Source: Bacillota bacterium (lineage in GTDB: Bacteria > Bacillota > Clostridia > Lachnospirales > Lachnospiraceae). From it: a stretch of DNA of 29,611 nucleotides. Below, one piece after another: positions 6,786 to 12,694 of the stretch (position 1 is its first letter; each line of letters opens with the position of its first letter). Under the pieces are notes generated by a model. It did no database searches and had not been told where the DNA came from. It saw only the letters and a program-made list of their open reading frames with translations. The stretch is from positions 1 to 29,611 of the forward strand of contig JAEZKD010000253.1 in assembly GCA_023415655.1 (NCBI GenBank), written 5' to 3'. The position numbers were made by a program, and so were the translations under genes.

Positions 6786-7157
6786 TTATTTAATATAGTT
6801 TTGAATTGTATATTCCGTAACTACTTGACCACGTACTAGGTGGCGTTCAACAACTTCTAAAGCTTTTTCTGGAGTCATTTTGACATAGGTAACCTTCTCC
6901 TTATCAGCTTCCATAACCTCTACAATTGGCTCATACTGACATAAACCAATGCAACCAGTTTGGGAAACGATCACATTGTCAAGACCCTTCTTTTGAACTG
7001 CATCTGAGAGTGTAGTAAGTACCGGTCTAGCGCCACTTGCTATACCACAAGTTGCCATACCTACAATGACACGTACTCCAGCACCTGACTCATTACGTAA
7101 GTTAATCTGGCCTTGTACCTTCTCTCTGATTGCTTTTAATTCTTCAAGAGATTTCAT
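6786..7157 (-). CDS. HndB-like thioredoxin-fold (2Fe-2S ferredoxin-like) protein
   Basis: 123 residues, matching the HndB subunit of NADP-reducing hydrogenase and its homologues next to clostridial hydABC genes. An N-terminal helix (LEELKAIREKVQ) precedes a thioredoxin-like fold with VGMATCGIASGA (Cys37) and TGCIGLC (Cys69, Cys73). A canonical [2Fe-2S] thioredoxin-like domain has four ligands (CX4C and CX3C). Only three cysteines are present here, so the protein may bind no cluster or may need a partner ligand. Same operon, 15 bases before hydB and 18 bases after the ATPase gene. It is probably an accessory subunit of the hydrogenase complex; its exact role is unknown. Confidence 0.82.
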   Translation of the reverse strand: MKSLEELKAIREKVQGQINLRNESGAGVRVIVGMATCGIASGARPVLTTLSDAVQKKGLDNVIVSQTGCIGLCQYEPIVEVMEADKEKVTYVKMTPEKALEVVERHLVRGQVVTEYTIQNYIK

Positions 7158-7175
7158 GTTCCATCCTCCTTCACA

Positions 7176-7733
7176 TTATAGGATAATTCCATTATCAACT
7201 TCTTGCTTGTTCTCGCTTAAGTATTCCTTGATATAATTTGAGACTTCTGGGACATGAAAGGGTACATCCCCAAGTATGTTTCGTAGTTCTCTAGTATCAA
7301 GGGTAAAGCTTTTCTCGTCTAAGGTATAAGTATATAAGAAATCAATGTCTGAATTCATTGTAATTAACGTATGTATAGTACTAGTCATGTCACCAAGTGG
7401 CATTCGGTCAATGTGAGATAGAACAAAGTCAGCATTGACTTTCGTCCCCACGCCTAGAGTTGATGTGATACTTAGATTACCACCAGTGGCTGTGGCAGCA
7501 CACTGAAAAAAAGGAATACCAAGACCTACTTTTCTAGTTGTCCTTGTTGTAAAGAAAGGATCGGTAACACAATTTATTTGCTCTTGTGTCATTCCACAAC
7601 CATCATCCTCAATTAAGATATGTAAGATATTCTTTTGGGTATCAGCAGTCACGATAATCTGAATTAATTTAGCATTGGCTCGTATGGAATTCTGAGCAAT
7701 ATCTAATATATTCAATGAAAGTTCTGGCATCAT
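7176..7733 (-). CDS. GHKL ATPase-domain protein encoded in the hydrogenase operon
   Basis: 185 residues. The N-terminal half is a histidine-kinase-type ATP-binding domain: N box NILDIAQNSIRAN, G1 box EDDGCGM, F box DPFFTTR, G2 box GLGIPF. There is no phospho-acceptor histidine helix and no membrane segment, so it is not a standard sensor kinase. The C-terminal 80 residues are not recognised. Homologues sit beside clostridial hydrogenase genes, so a regulatory or assembly role is likely, but none is proven. An upstream in-frame TTG (7760) is possible, but the ATG at 7733 has a proper GAGGA site 7 bases before it and is preferred. It lies between hydC (51 bases) and the HndB-like gene (18 bases). 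Confidence 0.82.
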   Translation of the reverse strand: MMPELSLNILDIAQNSIRANAKLIQIIVTADTQKNILHILIEDDGCGMTQEQINCVTDPFFTTRTTRKVGLGIPFFQCAATATGGNLSITSTLGVGTKVNADFVLSHIDRMPLGDMTSTIHTLITMNSDIDFLYTYTLDEKSFTLDTRELRNILGDVPFHVPEVSNYIKEYLSENKQEVDNGIIL

Positions 7734-7784
7734 AGTGATTTCCTCGTTTATTCTTATCAAATAAGACGATTGGTCGGGTTATCG

Positions 7785-8282
7785 TTAGTCAGTATATTTT
7801 GCGAGTATACCATCAATGTCATCTACACCTAAACGTCCGTATACATCTTCGTTCACAGTTAATACAGGTGCAAGACCACAGGCTCCAATACAACGACATG
7901 CTTCTAGTGAGTATTTACCATCTGGTGTACATTCACCACTGTCAATACCTAACTTTTCTTGTAACTTTGCAAAAATATCACCAGAACCCTTTACATAACA
8001 AGCAGTTCCAAGACAGACGGATATTTTGTATTTTCCCTTTGGAAAAAGTGAGAACTGTGAATAGAAAGTAACAACTCCGTAAATTTTTTCCAATGGAATA
8101 TTTAATTTGTTTGAAATCATTGTTTGTACTTCAATTGGAAGATAACCATAGATTTCCTGTGCCTTTTGCAATATTGGCATTAAGGCACCCTTGTCATTGG
8201 ATAGTTCATCGATGATGTTCATAAGTGCTGCCTCTTGCTCTTTTGTTCCAGCAAAAGGGACGGTCGATTTCTGAGAAACCAT
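7785..8282 (-). CDS. hydC: Hydrogenase subunit HydC (NuoE-like, [2Fe-2S])
   Basis: 165 residues from the ATG at 8282. It has the NuoE layout: an N-terminal helical bundle (TKEQEAALMNIIDEL, then ILQKAQEIYGYLP) and a C-terminal thioredoxin-like domain that binds a [2Fe-2S] cluster through Cys90, Cys95, Cys131 and Cys135 (CLGTAC and CRCIGAC). It passes electrons near the FMN site of HydB. The start was chosen because the ATG at 8282 is preceded by AAGGAGG at 7-8 bases. A longer reading frame back to 8399 has no ribosome site and would add a stretch unlike NuoE that also covers the promoter. It is the first gene of the operon, and Rex-like sites lie just upstream. Confidence 0.92.
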   Translation of the reverse strand: MVSQKSTVPFAGTKEQEAALMNIIDELSNDKGALMPILQKAQEIYGYLPIEVQTMISNKLNIPLEKIYGVVTFYSQFSLFPKGKYKISVCLGTACYVKGSGDIFAKLQEKLGIDSGECTPDGKYSLEACRCIGACGLAPVLTVNEDVYGRLGVDDIDGILAKYTD

Positions 8283-8294
8283 TCTAAAACCTCC

Positions 8295-8312
8295 TTGATA
8301 GTTTTTTAACAA
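8295..8312. promoter_or_regulatory. Candidate Rex operator 1 (hyd operon leader)
   Basis: Minus strand TTGTTAAAAAACTATCAA. The left half TTGTTAA matches the clostridial Rex consensus TTGTTAANNNNTTAACAA completely and the right half matches 5 of 7. It lies in the hydC leader next to the ribosome site. Rex binds such sites when NADH/NAD+ is low. No rex gene is in the window. Confidence 0.5.
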
Positions 8313-8346
8313 TCTTTCGGCTGTCATGTTGTCGAAAAACAATAGT

Positions 8347-8355
8347 ATTATAGCA
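8347..8355 (-). promoter_or_regulatory. Extended -10 promoter of the hydrogenase operon
   Basis: Minus strand TGCTATAAT (TGn plus a perfect -10 TATAAT at 8347-8352). The -35 region is weak (TGGATT at 17 bases). The start near 8340 gives a leader of about 58 bases. Confidence 0.6.
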
Positions 8356-8377
8356 TGAATTCCGTAAAAAATCCATA

Positions 8378-8395
8378 ATGATATAAATTTAACAA
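8378..8395. promoter_or_regulatory. Candidate Rex operator 2 (upstream of the hyd -35)
   Basis: Minus strand TTGTTAAATTTATATCAT: one perfect TTGTTAA half-site, second half 4 of 7. It sits just upstream of the -35 region. Weaker than the site at 8295. Confidence 0.3.
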
Positions 8396-8492
8396 ACAAT
8401 TATAATTGATAGGAATTAGTGCAATAATAATAGGATGAGATTACTGACATTACCTATGATAAGTATAATATAACTGATAAAAGAATGCAAGA

Positions 8493-8510
8493 TTGTTGTA
8501 AATTTCACAA
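8493..8510. promoter_or_regulatory. Candidate Rex operator 3 (divergent region)
   Basis: TTGTTGTAAATTTCACAA: the outer TTGT/ACAA is fully symmetric and the right half TTCACAA matches the general Rex consensus TTGTGAANNNNTTCACAA exactly; the left half matches 4 of 7. Confidence 0.45.
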
Positions 8511-8524
8511 TTCATAAAATATAT

Positions 8525-8542
8525 GAGTTAAAATTTTAACAT
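8525..8542. promoter_or_regulatory. Candidate Rex operator 4 (upstream of the sensor operon)
   Basis: It contains the perfect 14-bp palindrome GTTAAAATTTTAAC (8527-8540), which is the core GTTAA-N4-TTAAC of the clostridial Rex box; the outermost bases deviate (11 of 14 matches overall). It lies about 29 bases upstream of the -35 of the DRTGG/HydS operon. Confidence 0.45.
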
Positions 8543-8570
8543 GAATAAATAAAAATATTCTTAAGAGTTA

Positions 8571-8599
8571 TTGAAAACCACTATTGGTAATGTTATACT
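8571..8599 (+). promoter_or_regulatory. Sigma-A promoter of the DRTGG/HydS operon
   Basis: TTGAAA (8571-8576), 17-base spacer, TATACT (8594-8599). The start near 8606 leaves a leader of about 104 bases before the first gene. Confidence 0.75.
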
Positions 8600-8709
8600 G
8601 AAAAATATAAAACATTTGTGAAAAATTATACAATATACATAAAAAGGGATAAAACGCTATATGACCTATGAAAATAGTATTAACAGAGTAAATTTAAAGG
8701 AGGCTTTGT

Positions 8710-9060
8710 ATGACCGTTGGTGACATAAGAGATATTTTGGGTGCAAGAGTAATTTGTGGAGAACAGTTTATGGGCCGAGAAGTAAGAACAGGCTGCGGCT
8801 CCGATATGATGAGTGATGTACTTGCATTTGTAAAGGAGCAGTGTGCACTTCTGACTGGACTCTGTAATCTCCAAGTAATTCGTACTGGGGAGATGATGGA
8901 TGTTGTCTGTATTATTTTTGTACGTGGAAAGCAACCAGATGAAGCTATGATAGAACTTGCGAATGAAAGAGAAATACCATTATTATGTACAGGACACCGT
9001 ATGTTTTCTGCATGTGGTATGTTATATGAAAAAGGGTTACGTGGAGGTGCGGCATATTGA
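8710..9060 (+). CDS. DRTGG-domain protein (first copy, hydrogenase-sensor operon)
   Basis: 116 residues making up a single DRTGG-type domain. Recognisable parts are an N-terminal MTVGDIRDILGARVICGEQ segment, a TGCGSDMMSDVLAF turn, and a C-terminal part resembling IPLLCTGHRMFSACG. DRTGG domains also occur next to CBS domains and in phosphotransacetylase-like proteins; their ligand is not known, though nucleotide binding is often suspected. The ATG follows a strong AAAGGAGG site. It is the first gene of a five-gene operon that also encodes a HydS-like hydrogenase, and it overlaps the next gene by 4 bases (TTGA), so the two are translationally coupled. Three internal Cys residues (in TGCGS, LLCTG and SACG) could suit redox or metal sensing; that is inference. 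Confidence 0.8.
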   Translation: MTVGDIRDILGARVICGEQFMGREVRTGCGSDMMSDVLAFVKEQCALLTGLCNLQVIRTGEMMDVVCIIFVRGKQPDEAMIELANEREIPLLCTGHRMFSACGMLYEKGLRGGAAY

Positions 9061-9479
9061 GTGAAACAATGAGGTTAACCTACCAAATTTCAGGGGATGA
9101 CTTTACCCGTGCAGGCGAAGCTTCGAGTGATGTAAAAAAGAAGCTAAAGCAAATGGGGGTAAATCCAGAAGCGGTTAGAAAGGTTGCCATTGCGATGTAT
9201 GAGGGAGAGATCAATATGGTAATCCATGCAAATGGTGGAGAAATTGATGTAATTTTTACTCCTGTAGAGATTGTAATGATATTAAAGGATCATGGACCAG
9301 GGATTCCAGATGTGAATCTTGCAATGCAAGCTGGGTATTCCACAGCTCCTGATAAAGTACGTTCTCTTGGTTTTGGTGCTGGCATGGGATTGCCTAATAT
9401 GAAAAAGTACTCGGATGAGATGACGATAGATACAAGAGTCAATGAAGGAACTACGGTTACAATGACAGTAAAACTATAG
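9057..9479 (+). CDS. RsbW-like anti-sigma/serine kinase GHKL ATPase
   Basis: 140 residues forming a compact GHKL ATP-binding fold of the RsbW/SpoIIAB/RsbT type: N box region YEGEINMVIHANG, G1 DHGPGIPD, and a glycine-rich GFGAGMGLPNMKKYSD lid. It has no sensor domain, no membrane segment and no dimerisation/phospho-acceptor helix. Such proteins phosphorylate partner proteins on Ser/Thr or bind sigma factors; no STAS antagonist or sigma factor is encoded here, so the partner is unknown. The start is TTG at 9057, overlapping the preceding stop and preceded by GGAGG at 9 bases; an ATG at 9069 is the alternative. It is followed after 20 bases by the HydS-like gene, so it may be the output of that sensor. 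Confidence 0.82.
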   Translation: MSETMRLTYQISGDDFTRAGEASSDVKKKLKQMGVNPEAVRKVAIAMYEGEINMVIHANGGEIDVIFTPVEIVMILKDHGPGIPDVNLAMQAGYSTAPDKVRSLGFGAGMGLPNMKKYSDEMTIDTRVNEGTTVTMTVKL

Positions 9480-9499
9480 TTGCTGAAAGGAGTAGCATT

Positions 9500-10780
9500 A
9501 TGGAGAAGTTTTTTACTGCTGTTCGTCTGCAGGAAGAACTTTGTGTCGGGTGTATCAATTGTATCAAACGATGCCCTACCGAAGCAATACGAGTTCGTAA
9601 TGGCAAGGCTGTAATTACGAAGGAGTTTTGTATCGATTGTGGAGAGTGTATTCGTATCTGTAAGCATCATGCGAAAAAGGCAGTATATGATAGCATGGAT
9701 TTGATGGATAAATACGAATATACAATAGCTCTTCCAGCTCCTAGTCTATACGCACAGATGAATAACTTAGAGGATGTCAATATTGTATTACATGGATTGA
9801 AGAGAATGGGCTTTGATGATGTATATGAGGTGAGTTCAGCGGCAGAGCTAATCTCTTCCTATTCACGTTCATATATTGAACGACATACAGATAAATGGCC
9901 GCTCATCAGCACAGCCTGTCCATCGGTAACGCGCTTAATTAGGGTTCGATTTCCTAATCTCATTGAGCATTTACTACCAATCAAACCTCCCGTTGAGGTT
10001 GCTGCTATGGTAGCAAGGAAACTTGCTATGCAAAAGACAGGTCTGCCATCTGATCAAATAGGTATATTCTTTATATCACCCTGTCCAGCCAAGGTAACTG
10101 CAGTAAAATATCCACTTGGCTATGAAACAAGTGATGTAGATGCAGTACTTGCGATTAAGGATGTTTATCCTATGTTGATAAAGTGCATGAAAGAAGTTTC
10201 TAGCTTGGACGAAGAATTAGAGGATCTTGCGATCAGTGGGAAAATCGGAATAAGCTGGGGTAGTAGTGGTGGAGAAGCAGGAGGTTTATTAACGGATAGT
10301 TATCTCGCTGCGGATGGAATTGAAAATATTATTCGAGTTTTAGAAGACATGGAGGATCAAAAATTCACAAATCTAGAGTTTATAGAGCTGAATGCATGCA
10401 ATGGTGGATGTGTTGGTGGCATTTTAACGGTTGAGAATCCTTATGTAGCTAAGGTTAAGTTGAAACGATTACGTAAGTATATGCCAGTAGCAAGAAATCA
10501 TATGGTGATAAGTGAAGAAGACCTCTTATGGAATCAAGAGGTTGAGTATGAGCCAGTATTTACTCTTGGAGATAGTTTGACGGAGAGTATTAACCTACTA
10601 TCTCAAGTAGACCGACTAACGCACAGATTTCCAGGGCTTGACTGTGGTTCCTGTGGGGCACCAAATTGTAAAGCCCTTGCTGAAGATATTGTACGTAAGG
10701 TTGCAAAGGAAACGGATTGCATCCATATCTTCCGTGAGAAGATGAGTAAATTATCGGTTGATCTTTCAAAAGAGTATTAG
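9500..10780 (+). CDS. HydS-like putative sensory [FeFe] hydrogenase (group D type)
   Basis: 426 residues. The N-terminus has two [4Fe-4S] clusters (Cys15/18/21/25 and Cys44/47/50/54). The H-cluster domain keeps all four expected ligands: Cys140 in STACPSV (L1), Cys195 in SPCPAK (L2), and Cys300 and Cys304 in NACNGGC (L3). The proton-relay Cys of active hydrogenases (TSCCP) is Ala139, the Met before the L2 Cys is Ser194, and the GGGQP tail of L3 is replaced. These changes are known from HydS-type enzymes with low turnover, thought to sense H2. A C-terminal CxxCx4C...C cluster motif (Cys382, 385, 390, 407) follows, as in group D proteins. Unlike group C proteins it has no PAS domain, so any signal must leave through partners. 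Fourth ORF downstream: a second DRTGG protein and a PHP protein complete the operon. Confidence 0.88.
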   Translation: MEKFFTAVRLQEELCVGCINCIKRCPTEAIRVRNGKAVITKEFCIDCGECIRICKHHAKKAVYDSMDLMDKYEYTIALPAPSLYAQMNNLEDVNIVLHGLKRMGFDDVYEVSSAAELISSYSRSYIERHTDKWPLISTACPSVTRLIRVRFPNLIEHLLPIKPPVEVAAMVARKLAMQKTGLPSDQIGIFFISPCPAKVTAVKYPLGYETSDVDAVLAIKDVYPMLIKCMKEVSSLDEELEDLAISGKIGISWGSSGGEAGGLLTDSYLAADGIENIIRVLEDMEDQKFTNLEFIELNACNGGCVGGILTVENPYVAKVKLKRLRKYMPVARNHMVISEEDLLWNQEVEYEPVFTLGDSLTESINLLSQVDRLTHRFPGLDCGSCGAPNCKALAEDIVRKVAKETDCIHIFREKMSKLSVDLSKEY

Positions 10781-10798
10781 AAATAAGAGGAGAATAAA

Positions 10799-11134
10799 AT
10801 GACAGTAGAGCAACTAATGGAAACAAAGGAATTTTCCATCATTAACCGTGGAGCTGATACCTTAAAAACAATCAGTAAGCCATTTTGTTGTGATTTATTA
10901 AGTATTGCTATGAGTCGTCTTCCAGCACAGGGAGTATGGATTACTGTTATGGGGAATATCAATACACTTGCTGTAGCAACCTTAACTGAAGCAGCCTGTA
11001 TTATCCTAGCGGAAGGGGTACACTTGGATGAGCCGGCACAGGAGAAAGCGAAGAAGGAAGGAATTACTGTATTAGCTACCGAGTTGCCTATTTTTGATGC
11101 GGCAGTCTTGGTGAATCAATTGCTGCTTGCTTAG
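10799..11134 (+). CDS. DRTGG-domain protein (second copy)
   Basis: 111 residues of the same general fold as the protein at 8710-9060 but diverged, with few Cys residues kept. It opens MTVEQLMETKEFSIINRG and ends with ITVLATELPIFDAAVLVNQLL, typical of DRTGG domains. It starts 18 bases after the HydS-like gene with a GAGGAG site. The paired occurrence of two different DRTGG proteins around a hydrogenase suggests a heteromeric complex or a pair of ligand sensors; the ligand is unknown. It overlaps the PHP gene by 8 bases. Confidence 0.78.
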   Translation: MTVEQLMETKEFSIINRGADTLKTISKPFCCDLLSIAMSRLPAQGVWITVMGNINTLAVATLTEAACIILAEGVHLDEPAQEKAKKEGITVLATELPIFDAAVLVNQLLLA

Positions 11135-11849
11135 TCTTAGCTATGATTTACACTTACATTCCTGCCTTTCTCCCTGTGGAGATGATGATATGACACCGGC
11201 TAATATCATAGGAATGGCAAAATTAAAAGAACTGGATGTAATTGCAATTACTGATCATAATACCTGCCAAAATTGTGGACCTGCAATGCAGTTAGGAGAG
11301 GAGTATGGGGTGCTTGTATTACCAGGGATGGAGTTGACGACAGAGGAAGAGGTTCATGTTGTTTGCTTATTTTCAGAACTTAACAATGCATTAGCTTTTG
11401 ATGAATATGTATATCAAAAGCTAATAAAGGTTCGAAACAACGAGGATATCTTTGGGAAGCAGTTGGTCGTAGATGCTAAGGAAAGAATCCTACGCCATGA
11501 GTGGTACTTGCTCATTAATGCCACGAGTATCTCATTTTCTCAGGTATATGAATTAACCGCACGTTTTCATGGGATTATGATCCCTGCACATATTGATAAG
11601 AGCTCGAATAGTTTATTATCGAATCTTGGATTTGTTCCACCAGACAGTCAGTTTGAGTGTGTGGAAATCAAGGATGAGTCAAAGGTTACTGGGCTCTTAC
11701 GGAGCAATCCTTATTTACAAGGTTGTAAAGTAATAACCAATTCGGATGCACATACGTTAATGGATATTAATGAACCAATTCATTGCCTACATGCAGTAGA
11801 AAAAACGAGGGCTAGTGTGCTACAAGCATTAGCTAGAACATGTACATAA
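11127..11849 (+). CDS. PHP-domain metal-dependent phosphoesterase
   Basis: 240 residues with the PHP metal-binding motifs in order: DLHLHS (His9, His11), TDHNT (Asp43, His44), GMELTTEEEVHVV (Glu69, His77), PAHIDKS and a C-terminal NSDAH. All four PHP motifs look intact, so it should hydrolyse a phosphoester using a bi- or trinuclear metal centre, in the cytosol. The YciV-like branch acts on 3',5'-nucleotide bisphosphates or RNA 5' ends; which substrate applies here is unknown. The best start is the TTG at 11127, overlapping the preceding stop (coupled translation); the next in-frame ATG (codon 22) would remove the first motif. Last gene of the operon. No clear terminator follows. Confidence 0.85.
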   Translation: MLSLSYDLHLHSCLSPCGDDDMTPANIIGMAKLKELDVIAITDHNTCQNCGPAMQLGEEYGVLVLPGMELTTEEEVHVVCLFSELNNALAFDEYVYQKLIKVRNNEDIFGKQLVVDAKERILRHEWYLLINATSISFSQVYELTARFHGIMIPAHIDKSSNSLLSNLGFVPPDSQFECVEIKDESKVTGLLRSNPYLQGCKVITNSDAHTLMDINEPIHCLHAVEKTRASVLQALARTCT

Positions 11850-11870
11850 CTACTTTCTTTTATGAATGCT

Positions 11871-11899
11871 TTGTAAATATAAGAAAAAGCTGTTATATT
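11871..11899 (+). promoter_or_regulatory. Sigma-A promoter of the unknown gene at 11980
   Basis: TTGTAA (11871-11876), 17-base spacer, TATATT (11894-11899). This suggests that the next gene is transcribed independently of the hydrogenase-sensor operon. Confidence 0.55.
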
Positions 11900-11979
11900 A
11901 TTCCTTCTTCGTGCCGATACATAGAATAAGTAACTAAAAACTTGTAAACAGGATTGTTATTAGCCAAGGAGGGTGAAAA

Positions 11980-12561
11980 ATGAACGTAACTGGAGTAAAT
12001 CAATATAGTAATTATCAAACAACGAATACAGTCAAAACAGCATCGAAAGAAACAGCAGCACAAAGCAATGATACACAAAAGCCAACACAGGCAGCTACCT
12101 ATTCAAAAAGTGAAGCAAAGGTAACTGGGAAAAAAGATACGGCTTTAATTGAACGTTTAAAGGCAGAAGCGGAAGAAAAGACGGCTCAATTGAGATCTTT
12201 AGTCGAAAAGATGATGAAGAAACAAGGGTTGGCTTTTACCAATGCAACGGATATGTATGCCTTACTTAGAGAAGGTAAACTAACGGTAGATGCAGAGACT
12301 GCGAATCAAGCAGCAAAAGACATCTCAGAGGACGGATATTGGGGTGTAGAGCAAACCTCAGAACGTTTAGTTTCTTTTGCAAAAGCATTAGCAGGGAATG
12401 ATCCTAAGAAGGCAGATGAGATGATTGCTGCAGTAGAAAAGGGCTTCAAGTTGGCTACGAAGGCTTGGGGGGATGAGCTTCCAGAAATCTGTAAGCAGAC
12501 ATTGGAAGTTACAAAACAAAAATTAACGGATTGGAAGAATACATTAAGTTCTGAAAAGTAG
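11980..12561 (+). CDS. Conserved protein of unknown function
   Basis: 193 residues, soluble, no signal peptide. Residues 1-50 are low-complexity and rich in Thr, Ser, Gln and Asn, likely disordered. A helical, Lys/Glu-rich stretch (about 52-85, possible coiled coil) leads to a conserved-looking C-terminal part with GYWGVEQTSERLVSFAKAL and GFKLATKAWGDELPEI segments. I recall similar GYWGV...FAxALAG...A.KAWG proteins in Lachnospiraceae and some Proteobacteria, but no function is attached to them. A strong AAGGAGGG site precedes the ATG. It has its own promoter and a downstream hairpin, so it is likely a single-gene unit. Confidence 0.75.
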   Translation: MNVTGVNQYSNYQTTNTVKTASKETAAQSNDTQKPTQAATYSKSEAKVTGKKDTALIERLKAEAEEKTAQLRSLVEKMMKKQGLAFTNATDMYALLREGKLTVDAETANQAAKDISEDGYWGVEQTSERLVSFAKALAGNDPKKADEMIAAVEKGFKLATKAWGDELPEICKQTLEVTKQKLTDWKNTLSSEK

Positions 12562-12617
12562 AAAAGAGCAATACAAACAAGATGAGCCAGCAAGCTGTCT
12601 CACTTGTCATGAATTAC

Positions 12618-12658
12618 TAAGGGTAGTTTCACAATCAAAAATTGTGAAACTACCCTTA
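12618..12658. terminator. Bidirectional hairpin between convergent genes
   Basis: A perfect 18-bp stem (12618-12635 with 12641-12658) with a 5-base loop, between the unknown gene and the SPOCS/LysM gene. The T tract is poor on either side, so termination rests on the long stem. Confidence 0.7.
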
Positions 12659-12694
12659 ATTGCTGTTTGTAACTTATTTTGTGACTACATTTTT

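Noticed and set aside
7734..7760. TTG start at 7760 for the GHKL ATPase gene
   Set aside because: The ATG at 7733 has a well-placed GAGGA site and begins just before the conserved N box; the upstream TTG has none.
8283..8399. Longer HydC reading frame starting at 8399
   Set aside because: The extra 39 residues are unlike NuoE, lack a ribosome site and cover the promoter; the ATG at 8282 follows AAGGAGG.
8680..8934. Minus-strand ORF antisense to the first DRTGG gene
   Set aside because: Composition is typical of an antisense shadow; the plus-strand gene has a strong ribosome site and a recognised domain.
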